DNA from: JBKHBT01 sp046542255
GTDB taxonomy: Bacteria > UBP14 > UBA6098 > JBKHBT01
NCBI GenBank assembly: GCA_046542255.1
Contig: JBKHBT010000118.1
Location: 1-9,004 of the forward strand
DNA: 9,004 nucleotides
Direction: 5' to 3'
Positions within the stretch are counted from its first letter, which is position 1. Each line of letters starts with the position of its first letter. Both the position numbers and the translations under genes were made by a program. This document shows positions 1-7,340 of the stretch, piece by piece. Under the pieces are notes generated by a model. The model was not told where the DNA came from. It saw only the letters and a program-made list of their open reading frames with translations, and searched no databases.

Positions 1-2
1 TA

Positions 3-51
3 CTGATGTTTTAGCCTGAAAAGTATGACAATGCGGAACAGCGCATTGTCT
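3..51 (+). repeat. Dispersed hairpin repeat, copy 1
   Basis: This is one of three related ~48-nt copies in the window. It starts CTGATGTTTTAGCC and ends in a perfect 9-bp stem: GACAATGCG (27-35), loop GAACAG (36-41), CGCATTGTC (42-50). Against the core of copy 3 (8888-8935) it has two substitutions and one inserted base. It lies inside the 3' end of the photolyase gene. Read on the minus strand it supplies the last ~12 codons and the TAA stop (11-13). The copy may extend left of the window. Confidence 0.85.
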
Positions 52-1114
52 GTATCTGGGCGGCATTCCAATATTGATCGTGTGTTCTGGCATTTTCGAA
101 TTCTTCAGTAGTATAGATGTATTCGCGTTTGTCTGCGCTGTGGAACTTCAAGGTATCTTTTGCCCATTTATAGAGAAAATGCTCCAGCGAATCGTAATTA
201 TGATTGTAATGACAGAAATTTATGGCAAGTTCTCTGCGAATTACCAGTTGTTCGATAAATGCTTCACCATTTTGCTCGCTCATTTTAACTGCATTTGCTA
301 TAAAAACCGGCGAAATTTGGCCAAAATGTAGATAAGGACTAAGATTCGATATATAATCTAATGTCGGGTCATTGCTTTTTTTATCATAGCTGGCTAGCTT
401 TTCATCGATGAATTTACGAAGATAGACTTTAGCCTCCGATAATCCGCCTTTGTATTTAGCAACCGGTTTTACCGACCTATCGATGTCGAGTTTATCGAGC
501 AATGTTTCGATATTGCTAAAATCTTCTGAATAGAGATTAGGATCATCGATTTCTGTTGAATTGATTTTGGGATTTCTTTCATGAAGGCTTATCAGATATT
601 CATCCATTAACTTCAAAATTTTGGGGCGGAGGGTTCTTGCAGCATATTCTTCCTTTTGTGATGCAGTCTCCACAGGAACTACAATATCCGATTCGATTTG
701 ATATACGCAGCAATCTATATTATTTGCAGCATATTCTCGCCATTTTCGCTGGATATTAAGATACCCCATATCGAATATCACACAGGAAGCTTTTTTGTTG
801 AGCCGTACTATACCTTCATGAGGTTTTTCGATACGGATTATTAGGTTAATCCCTCTTTTTTCGAGTGCTTCTCCAGTTTCGCTCAATCCTTCCAGCATGA
901 ATCTATAGTGGCGAAGATTTGCCTCCGGAAATTTATCTGTAATACCGAAATATACAATAAGAGGTAATTCTAATTCATTGGCTATTTCGATTGCGAATTC
1001 GAGAGCATGATTATAGTCGGCTCTTTGCGATTGCTGCATCCAATAGATGACATAATCTCGGCCTTCGATGATTTCTTTTTTATCTAGCTTTTTAATTCTC
1101 GTATTTTTAAACAT
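11..1114 (-). CDS. phr: Class II CPD photolyase, C-terminally truncated by a repeat (likely pseudogene)
   Basis: Class II deoxyribodipyrimidine photolyases use FAD and light to split cyclobutane pyrimidine dimers in DNA. The N-terminal alpha/beta domain carries YWMQQSQRADYNHAL (24-38). The FAD/DNA domain shows the class II signatures ETASQKEEYAARTLRPKI (149-166), NLSPYLHFGQISP (257-269), RRELAINFCHYNHNYDSLE (293-311) and THDQYWNAAQ (344-353). Family members are usually ~440-460 residues; this one has 367. Homology stops at about residue 355, and the tail TMRCSALSYFSG is encoded by the repeat. The missing part normally holds the GKMHGYxRMYW...ILEW region, which contains flavin- and lesion-contacting residues and electron-transfer tryptophans, so activity is doubtful. 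The N-terminus aligns well with the family start, but no free ribosome site precedes the ATG: the only candidate, AGGGG, lies inside the terminator stem at 1118-1144. Confidence 0.9.
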   Translation of the reverse strand: MFKNTRIKKLDKKEIIEGRDYVIYWMQQSQRADYNHALEFAIEIANELELPLIVYFGITDKFPEANLRHYRFMLEGLSETGEALEKRGINLIIRIEKPHEGIVRLNKKASCVIFDMGYLNIQRKWREYAANNIDCCVYQIESDIVVPVETASQKEEYAARTLRPKILKLMDEYLISLHERNPKINSTEIDDPNLYSEDFSNIETLLDKLDIDRSVKPVAKYKGGLSEAKVYLRKFIDEKLASYDKKSNDPTLDYISNLSPYLHFGQISPVFIANAVKMSEQNGEAFIEQLVIRRELAINFCHYNHNYDSLEHFLYKWAKDTLKFHSADKREYIYTTEEFENARTHDQYWNAAQIQTMRCSALSYFSG

Positions 1115-1117
1115 AAT

Positions 1118-1144
1118 AAAAAAGCCCCTGCAATTACAGGGGCT
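1118..1144 (-). terminator. Rho-independent terminator after the large surface-protein gene
   Basis: Read on the minus strand, an 8-bp perfect stem AGCCCCTG / CAGGGGCT (1123-1130 with 1137-1144) with a 6-nt loop is followed by a run of six T. It starts 22 nt past the TAG stop (1166-1168) of the leftward gene. Its T-tract ends only three bases before the photolyase ATG (1112-1114), so it should end the exported-protein operon and isolate the photolyase from it. The plus-strand reading has no T-run after the stem. Confidence 0.9.
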
Positions 1145-1165
1145 ATAAATAATATTTTGGAATTT

Positions 1166-4100
1166 CTATTTGAGCAGGAACATGCCTTTGGCTTCGAGAT
1201 GATTTTCGGTAACTATTCTGTAGATATAGTAACCGGAAGTTTGTGTTCTTCCATAGTCATCTTTGCCATCCCAAACCAACTGATTTATTCCGGCTTCGGC
1301 TATGCCATTGTATAGATTGGCAATCCTTCGTCCTTCAGCATCATGGATACTAAGCTCGACATGCATCTTCTCAGGAACCTCATATCTAATCGATGTAGCC
1401 GCATTGAAAGGATTAGGTACATTCTGATGAAGTATTACCTGGCTTGGAAGCATATTGGATTCGTTCTCATCGATTGCCCAATTCATATTGCTGACTACTT
1501 CGATGATATCGCCGCAGATGCTTTCATAGTAAAGTGTGACTTCATACCATGTTTCTCTGTCCTCGACAAATTCGAGATCTGTCGATGCGGAATTAAATAC
1601 GATAAGCGAATCATCCCAGATAGTAATACAATCATCTTCGCCATAGAATTCATCGGAATCGACAGTGACAACCAATGTCGATTCAATTATACCACTGCAA
1701 CCATCAATAAACCAGTTTTGAACCAAATCACCGACAAAATATGTATCGAGTGCAGTTACTTCTGGAGCTTCAATGTCCACACGATAGGTATAACAAAGTG
1801 GTAAACCAGTTGCCCAATTGCTATGAATATCGGCAGCAGCTAAAACGCAGAATATTATACTATCGCATTCGGCATAATCTGTTTCTGGTGTATATGTGAG
1901 TAAGGATTCTTCAAAGGTAAGCGAAGGACTGCTGATAGAAAGAGTATCTTCATTTCCCAGTGCTACTTCGATAGTCGAACGGCTAACTCCATCAGGGTCT
2001 GTAATAAGGATTTCGATAGGTGAATCGGCCATACAAAGATAGCCGCTGGTATTTAGGAATTCGACTTCTGGGCCAGATGGGTCATAATAATATGTTACGC
2101 AGAATTCACTAGCATTGAATTCGCCAACATGAACAGAATCGGTAATATTGAAGCATAACTCGATTTCATCGCCGATTTCTGGGCGGAAGCCTGTCGAATC
2201 ATTCACAAAAGTCAGATGTGTATCATCGATCCAGTAAAGTGCGCCATCATCGATAGAATATTCCATATCGCCATCGATCGTAACGGTAGCATTGTGATGG
2301 CATAGGCCCGCAAGCTCATCGCTAAGCTCGATAGTGGAAGAGAATCTCCATGACGGCAATGCGGCATCATCAGCCGGCTCGATAGATTCCATTACAGGAG
2401 CATCAAGATCGATCGTGAAGCTATAGTTTGTCTCTGTTCTTGTGTCCAGTGGAGTTTCAAAGGTATCCATCGCAGCGATGAATTCAACTTCTACAATATG
2501 GCCAGATTCCCATACTCCGGGCGGCGAATATGTATGAAGCGAATCATCAGTATGCTCGACATCGTCATAACCAAGCTCGATTCCATCGATAGTATATTCG
2601 ACAGATTCAGGTAAGATACCATTACCATCATATAGGTAGAATCTGACATCCTGATTATTATTTGAACTATACCATCCATTTTTGGGAAGGTCTGCTCTTG
2701 TCTGTGGCCCATGAGCATTTATATGGAACCACCATGAAACCGGGCAATCAGGAGCAAGATTTGGCGGGCCATAATGAATCGAGTCGGCTACTTCTTCCAA
2801 AACGAAGTCCACGCGGCCATCAGGATATCGCTCGCCGATATCAGCGAGTTGGAAGAGCAAAATATCATCATCTTCTTCATCAGTAAGGGTGTCGATCTCG
2901 ACAAAATCTGGCAAATCATAGCCATAATAATTGGATGTTGTGTAGTCATCAGTAATCTCGACTCTTGCCGACCATGGATCGACCTCGCCCATATTGTCGT
3001 AGATTTCGATATAAGGGGCGATGAGTGAATCATTGCATACAGAATCATCAGGTGGCCAATAATCGCCAATAATCGGCCCGGTGCGATCGATTCTAAAATA
3101 ACTTAAAATGGAATCAGATGCATTGTAACATCCATGTAAATCACCCATTCCATTACAGATTATATAAATCTGGTCTCCATCTCTATATGCACTATCGCTG
3201 ACCATCACAAGTGTATCTCTATTTCTCAAAAATAAAGTTGTATCCGGCCTCATATCGATTCTTGTTGGCCCTTGCATTAGATATGCATCAACATTATGAA
3301 TATCGACACCAGCATCTGGATCATCAGCATAAATAAGGACTTCCTGGTCAGGTAGGCTGGATCTTGCGCCAAAGAATGGCAAAACAAGCTCATATTCCGG
3401 TGGCATAAAATCAGAACCGGGTACATTTATTGTGTCATAAATAGTTGTAGTTTTTAAGAGATATGTCGTATCGATTGTTGAATCTGGATGAGTATAAAGC
3501 GACTCGATTTCGGCTTCAAATACTACTTCGATTGGGTATTCAGTATTTTCTGTTGGTCTTGCATCGATTTGCAATTCCCAGAAACCAGTTCTAATACCGC
3601 CGGCTGTTATCCAATCATCGATATCATGAATTGGTTCCATCCCTGTAAAAACCCCGGTGGGTAGATGAAGCTCTGCGGACATATCGCGCATTCTAAAAAT
3701 TGTCCTATTAAAAGCAGTATAGTTTAAATTAAATCTACTCGGTATATATCCACAATCGATAACAGAGATATTTGTCGGCATAACATGCCTGACTGCGATC
3801 GCTCCATCAGTTGCAGAACCAGTTGCAGTTCCAAAAGGAAATTGGACAATCTTAGATTCACCAGCAGGTAGCGGGTTCAGTGAGTCATAGTCCCACCACA
3901 TAATAACAGCGGTACCTTCAATACGGCCAACTGTTGCTTCTGGCCGCCAAACTATATTTAAGGCCTCTCTATCATCGGTTATCATGATTCTATCGGGGCG
4001 GCTGTGTGGCCCTGCACTAAGGTCGCAAATGGCTGCATAAATCGAATCTTCATCGAATGGGCTTTCAATCCAATACTCAGGAACATCCTCATCGCGAAAG

Positions 4101-4639
4101 TATCGAATAGAATCTTCATAAGCAGTGCCATCTGGAAAGACAATGGGTACATCGTCATGGCCAGCAACTCTTGTATCGATAACCTTAAGAACGCCGACTT
4201 CTGCTGGTTCATCTCCTTGGTTAGCGATAATATATTCTATAATTACAGCACCAGCGGAGTCTTCTTCGAAATCCTGTACGCGAACCTGCTGCATTATGTA
4301 GAAATCACCGATTTCCCATTCGGTTAGAAATCCTATACTTGTAAGGGATACAGTTGGATATGGCAATTCTTCTAATCCAGGAATCACTGAAGCAGCTTCA
4401 GGGTCATTTGTATAAACTGTTCCATCGAGATAAACATTAAATTTCGAAGTATTACCGCCATACCGATAATTTCCAGACGTGAGTTGAACAGGATTTAATG
4501 TATCATCTGGATTGGGTATTCCAATATTGAATTTTCCAGATGAATTATCCCAACCAATGCCGATGAATTCACCTTCGTGATACTCTTGAGCGAATAAAAC
4601 GCTGGAAATAAGAAACAGAAGTAACAAAATCTTTTTCAT
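1166..4639 (-). CDS. Large secreted protein with Ig-like repeats and C-terminal T9SS/FlgD-like sorting domain
   Basis: This 1157-residue exported protein has a signal peptide of basic MKK, a hydrophobic core and a likely cleavage site near LFA-QE (about residue 18). Residues ~20-400 form a beta-rich region I do not recognise. Residues ~411-1055 look like about six Ig-like modules. Five junctions share an (F/Y)xI/VDxx(G/A)P-type motif, at about 515, 638, 741, 850 and 952, giving a period of ~100-125. Residues ~1064-1157 (NVPNPFNAATSIRYEVPE ... WDGKDDYGRTQTSGYYIYRI) match the Por/type A sorting domain with a FlgD-like Ig fold. That domain usually directs proteins through type IX secretion to the surface, although no T9SS component is visible here. 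The protein is very acidic, with ~10 lysines in the mature chain and 16 cysteines, ten of them between 780 and 1042. AGGAGGG at 4644-4650 supports the start. It lies 18 nt after the upstream gene, so the two are probably co-transcribed. The exact ligand or role is unknown. Confidence 0.85.
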   Translation of the reverse strand: MKKILLLLFLISSVLFAQEYHEGEFIGIGWDNSSGKFNIGIPNPDDTLNPVQLTSGNYRYGGNTSKFNVYLDGTVYTNDPEAASVIPGLEELPYPTVSLTSIGFLTEWEIGDFYIMQQVRVQDFEEDSAGAVIIEYIIANQGDEPAEVGVLKVIDTRVAGHDDVPIVFPDGTAYEDSIRYFRDEDVPEYWIESPFDEDSIYAAICDLSAGPHSRPDRIMITDDREALNIVWRPEATVGRIEGTAVIMWWDYDSLNPLPAGESKIVQFPFGTATGSATDGAIAVRHVMPTNISVIDCGYIPSRFNLNYTAFNRTIFRMRDMSAELHLPTGVFTGMEPIHDIDDWITAGGIRTGFWELQIDARPTENTEYPIEVVFEAEIESLYTHPDSTIDTTYLLKTTTIYDTINVPGSDFMPPEYELVLPFFGARSSLPDQEVLIYADDPDAGVDIHNVDAYLMQGPTRIDMRPDTTLFLRNRDTLVMVSDSAYRDGDQIYIICNGMGDLHGCYNASDSILSYFRIDRTGPIIGDYWPPDDSVCNDSLIAPYIEIYDNMGEVDPWSARVEITDDYTTSNYYGYDLPDFVEIDTLTDEEDDDILLFQLADIGERYPDGRVDFVLEEVADSIHYGPPNLAPDCPVSWWFHINAHGPQTRADLPKNGWYSSNNNQDVRFYLYDGNGILPESVEYTIDGIELGYDDVEHTDDSLHTYSPPGVWESGHIVEVEFIAAMDTFETPLDTRTETNYSFTIDLDAPVMESIEPADDAALPSWRFSSTIELSDELAGLCHHNATVTIDGDMEYSIDDGALYWIDDTHLTFVNDSTGFRPEIGDEIELCFNITDSVHVGEFNASEFCVTYYYDPSGPEVEFLNTSGYLCMADSPIEILITDPDGVSRSTIEVALGNEDTLSISSPSLTFEESLLTYTPETDYAECDSIIFCVLAAADIHSNWATGLPLCYTYRVDIEAPEVTALDTYFVGDLVQNWFIDGCSGIIESTLVVTVDSDEFYGEDDCITIWDDSLIVFNSASTDLEFVEDRETWYEVTLYYESICGDIIEVVSNMNWAIDENESNMLPSQVILHQNVPNPFNAATSIRYEVPEKMHVELSIHDAEGRRIANLYNGIAEAGINQLVWDGKDDYGRTQTSGYYIYRIVTENHLEAKGMFLLK

Positions 4640-4657
4640 AGGTCCCTCCTTATGAAT

Positions 4658-5518
4658 TTAGTCTTTAATTGTAAATCTTATTCTCAAAAAAGCATTCCCA
4701 ACGGAACTTTCGAGAAAGATAAGTTCTTCATACCGGCCCTGTGGTGTTCTTTTCGGTATGTAAACGCTAATGTAAGCCTCAGCAGGCTTTTTACTGCTTA
4801 TGTCATAATTATTATCATAAAATACCCAGGTAGAATCATGGACTCTTTTGTAACCAGGTGTAGGCAGAATTGTAATCTTTCCGACAGGCGATTCCGGGTC
4901 CAGAGGCTCGAGAGTGATGTCATGATTGTAATAAAGCCCGGTATAAATTTCGACTTTATTGATATACTCTTTGCCTCTTTCTATCTCACCGAGTTCTATC
5001 GCCGATGGCACAAAAACATATTCATTTTCTTCGAAAACAGTCGGCACGACACCGGCTTTTGCTTCTGTTTCTAATCTGAATTGCAAAAATGCGCCGAGAA
5101 CTAAACTTCCCATGCCTTCTTTGCTGATTGGCGAAACACTGACACCTACAAGATAGTGTCTATTGTACCATTGATCATTATCAGGAAATTTGATATACAT
5201 TGGATTATCGGTAACACTTGTTTCAGGCCCGGGTACCAGCAGGGTATCGATCTCTGTCCAAAACCAATCTGGATTATGAATATCGACATAGCCAGTTATT
5301 TTGGTATTGGCTTCAGAAGGCTTGATAGGCTCGATGTGATATGTCACATTGGATGGTGCGCCAAATACTCTTATAATATGCCCATATTCTTTGTAGATAT
5401 CTATAACTTCGCCCGGAGGAATATCAGTTGCTACAATAGTAGCTGGAGATATTTTGATTCCTATTCCAAAGCCTATTCCAACTATGACAATAAGTAAAAT
5501 AAGCACAACTTTACGCAT
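4658..5518 (-). CDS. Exported protein with two Ig-like beta-sandwich domains, function unknown
   Basis: I chose MRKVVLIL as the start because AAAGGAG (5524-5530) sits 5 nt upstream; an ATG six codons earlier would overlap that site. The product is 286 residues. An N-terminal hydrophobic segment (4-22) is a signal peptide or membrane anchor, and I see no clear cleavage site or lipobox. The rest looks like two related beta-sandwich halves. Residues ~24-150 begin ISPATIVATDIPPGEVID; residues ~167-284 begin VFVPSAIELGEIERGKEY and end with AYISVYIPKRTPQGRYEELIFLES. The pattern of a GE turn after the first strand and a final 'vP...tPqGrYe' strand recalls the PapD-like/COG1470-type Ig domains of exported proteins. 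That is a fold-level guess from sequence only. The gene is first in an operon with the large sorting-domain protein, so it may help anchor, chaperone or assemble that partner. Confidence 0.8.
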   Translation of the reverse strand: MRKVVLILLIVIVGIGFGIGIKISPATIVATDIPPGEVIDIYKEYGHIIRVFGAPSNVTYHIEPIKPSEANTKITGYVDIHNPDWFWTEIDTLLVPGPETSVTDNPMYIKFPDNDQWYNRHYLVGVSVSPISKEGMGSLVLGAFLQFRLETEAKAGVVPTVFEENEYVFVPSAIELGEIERGKEYINKVEIYTGLYYNHDITLEPLDPESPVGKITILPTPGYKRVHDSTWVFYDNNYDISSKKPAEAYISVYIPKRTPQGRYEELIFLESSVGNAFLRIRFTIKD

Positions 5519-5564
5519 AATAACTCCTTTTTTCAAAATATATCAAATATAACCTATACTAGCA

Positions 5565-5592
5565 AGTATAATTCTATTAAAAAATACATCAA
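5565..5592 (-). promoter_or_regulatory. Candidate sigma70-type promoter for the exported-protein operon
   Basis: On the minus strand, TTGATG (5587-5592) and TATACT (5565-5570) are separated by 16 nt. This would place the transcript start about 40 nt before the ATG at 5518. The -10 box is one arm of a small dyad TATACT-agca-AGTATA (5555-5570), a possible operator. A second pair, TTGCTA (5560-5565) and TATATT (5537-5542), would start transcription on top of the ribosome site and is less likely. Prediction only; the host's promoter consensus is unknown. Confidence 0.4.
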
Positions 5593-5633
5593 AAAATTAA
5601 AATGAAAAGTTATTTTCAATAATACGCCGTTTT

Positions 5634-5662
5634 TTGCCGATATTTTTTGAGAAAAGTATTGA
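5634..5662 (+). promoter_or_regulatory. Weak candidate promoter for the ATPase B gene
   Basis: TTGCCG (5634-5639), a 17-nt spacer and TATTGA (5657-5662) lie in the 216-nt AT-rich divergent region, giving a leader of about 65-70 nt before the ATG at 5735. Other loose matches exist downstream (for example TTGGCT...TTATTA), so this placement is tentative. Confidence 0.22.
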
Positions 5663-5734
5663 ATTGGCTTGCTTTGTAGTCAAAATTTATTAAATTCAGT
5701 AATTAAATATGTGCTAAACAAATCTGGAGGTAAT

Positions 5735-7132
5735 ATGCTTAAAGAATATACCACAATCAAAGAAGTAACAGGTCCCCTCGTTCTGGTGGATGAGGTCGAG
5801 GGCGTAACATTTGAGGAATTAGTCGAGATCACGCTTCCGGATGGCTCCAAAAGGCGTGGCAAGGTTCTGATGATCGACCATGATAAGGCTTTGGTTCAGC
5901 TTTTCGAAGGCGCCACGGGCGTGGATGTTTTCGGCTCGAGGGTGCGTTTTCTTGGCCGTGGTATCCGACTGGGCGTATCTCCAGATATGCTCGGCCGTGT
6001 TTTTGATGGCCTTGGAAGGCCCAATGACGATGGCCCGGAGATTATACCAGAAAAAAGACTCGATATCAATGGTTATCCAATCAATCCATACAGAAGAGAA
6101 TTTCCGGCCGAATTTATCCAGACGGGTATTTCTGCAATCGATGGGCTAAATACATTAGTCCGTGGGCAAAAGCTGCCGATTTTTTCCGCTTCAGGGCTTC
6201 CGCATAATGAACTCGCCGCACAGATTGCAAGGCAGTCCAAAGTTGTCGGGCATAATGAGCCATTTGGCGTTGTGTTCGCTGCGATGGGAATTACATTCGA
6301 AGAGGCTAAATACTTCGAGAATGAACTGAGAAAGACAGGCGCTCTCGAAAGAAGCGTACTTTTCCTTAATCTTGCCGATGATCCGGCTATCGAAAGAATA
6401 TCCACTCCGAGAATGGCGCTAACGGCCGCCGAATATCTCGCATTCGAACAGGGAATGCATATTCTGGTCATCCTGACCGATATGACAAATTACTGCGAAG
6501 CTCTCCGAGAAGTATCCGCTGCAAGAAAAGAAATTCCGGGAAGACGTGGATATCCCGGATATCTTTATACCGACCTTGCGAGCATATACGAAAGAGCCGG
6601 CAGAATCAAAGAGAATGATGGTTCTATTACGCTTATCCCTATCCTTACTATGCCAGAAGGCGATAAGACACATCCGATCCCGGACCTTACAGGATATATC
6701 ACAGAAGGCCAGATTATTCTATCAAATTCCCTATTCAAAAAAAATATCATTCCACCTGTGGATGTTCAGCCTTCGCTTTCAAGGCTGCGTCAGAAGGGTG
6801 TTGGCGAGGGCAAAACTCGCGAAGACCATGATGACCTCTTCAATCAGCTATATGCTGCCTACAATAAAGGCAAAGAGGCTCAGGAACTGGCTGTGATTCT
6901 TGGTGATGCCGCTTTATCGGATATGGATAAACTCTATTATCAATTTGCAGATGATTTCGAGCAACAATATGTCGGCCAGGGAAACCAGAAAGACCGCTCG
7001 ATCGATGAAACTCTCGACCTATCATGGGAACTTCTGTCGGTGTTCCCTACAATGGAACTTAAGAAAATCGATAAAGAGCTTATCAATGAAAAACTTGATG
7101 ATGCTATTAAAAGGCGCAAGTCGAAAGTCTGA
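5735..7132 (+). CDS. atpB (ntpB): V/A-type ATP synthase/ATPase subunit B
   Basis: This is the non-catalytic nucleotide-binding subunit of the V1/A1 head, which alternates with catalytic subunit A in the A3B3 ring on the cytoplasmic face of the membrane. It has 465 residues, normal for the family. Visible hallmarks: N-terminal barrel TIKEVTGPLVLVDEVEGV (7-24); FIQTGISAIDGLNTLVRGQKLP (127-148); the degenerate P-loop SASGLPHNEL (151-160), where catalytic subunits have GxGxxGKT; LTDMTNYCEALREVSAARKE (247-266); PGRRGYPGYLYTDL (268-281); and QPSLSRL (345-351) with the arginine at 350 that reaches the catalytic site. The start is supported by TGGAGG (5725-5730), 4 nt before ATG; in-frame codons from 5669 lie upstream of that site. 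The sequence looks complete and intact. Oddly it stands alone: the gene before it diverges, the gene after it converges, and neither is an ATPase subunit. H+ versus Na+ coupling and ATP synthesis versus pumping cannot be told from subunit B. Confidence 0.97.
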   Translation: MLKEYTTIKEVTGPLVLVDEVEGVTFEELVEITLPDGSKRRGKVLMIDHDKALVQLFEGATGVDVFGSRVRFLGRGIRLGVSPDMLGRVFDGLGRPNDDGPEIIPEKRLDINGYPINPYRREFPAEFIQTGISAIDGLNTLVRGQKLPIFSASGLPHNELAAQIARQSKVVGHNEPFGVVFAAMGITFEEAKYFENELRKTGALERSVLFLNLADDPAIERISTPRMALTAAEYLAFEQGMHILVILTDMTNYCEALREVSAARKEIPGRRGYPGYLYTDLASIYERAGRIKENDGSITLIPILTMPEGDKTHPIPDLTGYITEGQIILSNSLFKKNIIPPVDVQPSLSRLRQKGVGEGKTREDHDDLFNQLYAAYNKGKEAQELAVILGDAALSDMDKLYYQFADDFEQQYVGQGNQKDRSIDETLDLSWELLSVFPTMELKKIDKELINEKLDDAIKRRKSKV

Positions 7133-7146
7133 TATAATACAGACTT
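7125..7146 (+). terminator. Hairpin at the end of the ATPase B gene, weak terminator candidate
   Basis: AAGTCTG (7125-7131) can pair perfectly with CAGACTT (7140-7146) across an 8-nt AT loop that overlaps the TGA stop (7130-7132). There is no T-run directly after it, so intrinsic termination would be poor. It may instead protect the transcript end, or be chance. Confidence 0.25.
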
Positions 7147-7225
7147 GAGCTGCTAAAATAATTTCTTCGATTCAATAATAATAGTTCTATCTAGAGAATG
7201 CTTAAAACTTGGATTATGAATTATC

Positions 7226-7280
7226 AGACTAAGCGCTGTTCCGTATTGTCATTCTTCTCGGCTAAAACATCAGTAGAATC
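7226..7280 (-). repeat. Dispersed hairpin repeat, copy 2 (inverted, decayed)
   Basis: The reverse complement reads CTGATGTTTTAGCCGAGAAG then AATGACAATACGG and so on, matching 43 of 48 positions of copy 3. Substitutions break the terminal 9-bp stem (GACAATACG against CGCTTAGTC), so this copy looks older. It fills the space between the convergent ATPase B and phosphoglycerate mutase genes and is opposite in orientation to copies 1 and 3. No GC-rich terminator is apparent elsewhere in this 208-nt gap. Confidence 0.8.
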
Positions 7281-7340
7281 GTCGTATTATCTATATTAGA
7301 TATTGTATATATCATTTATCATGGCTTTACAAGAAGAAAT

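Noticed and set aside
27..50. Hairpin in repeat copy 1 as a dedicated photolyase terminator.
   Set aside because: No T-run follows the stem in the leftward direction (the sequence continues ATACTTTTCAGG), and the same hairpin occurs at unrelated sites as part of the repeat.
74..331. Plus-strand open frame of ~85 codons opposite the photolyase, and similar ones opposite the large secreted protein (for example 1343-1804, 2774-3028, 4004-4327).
   Set aside because: They lie antisense to genes with clear family or domain matches, lack convincing ribosome sites and show no recognisable protein features.
4652..5497. Plus-strand open frames opposite the 286-residue exported protein.
   Set aside because: Compositional shadows of the real gene; that gene has a hydrophobic leader, a good ribosome site and correct operon spacing.
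5669..5734. A start for ATPase subunit B 22 codons upstream at 5669.
   Set aside because: The extra residues do not resemble the family N-terminus, and TGGAGG sits just before the ATG at 5735.
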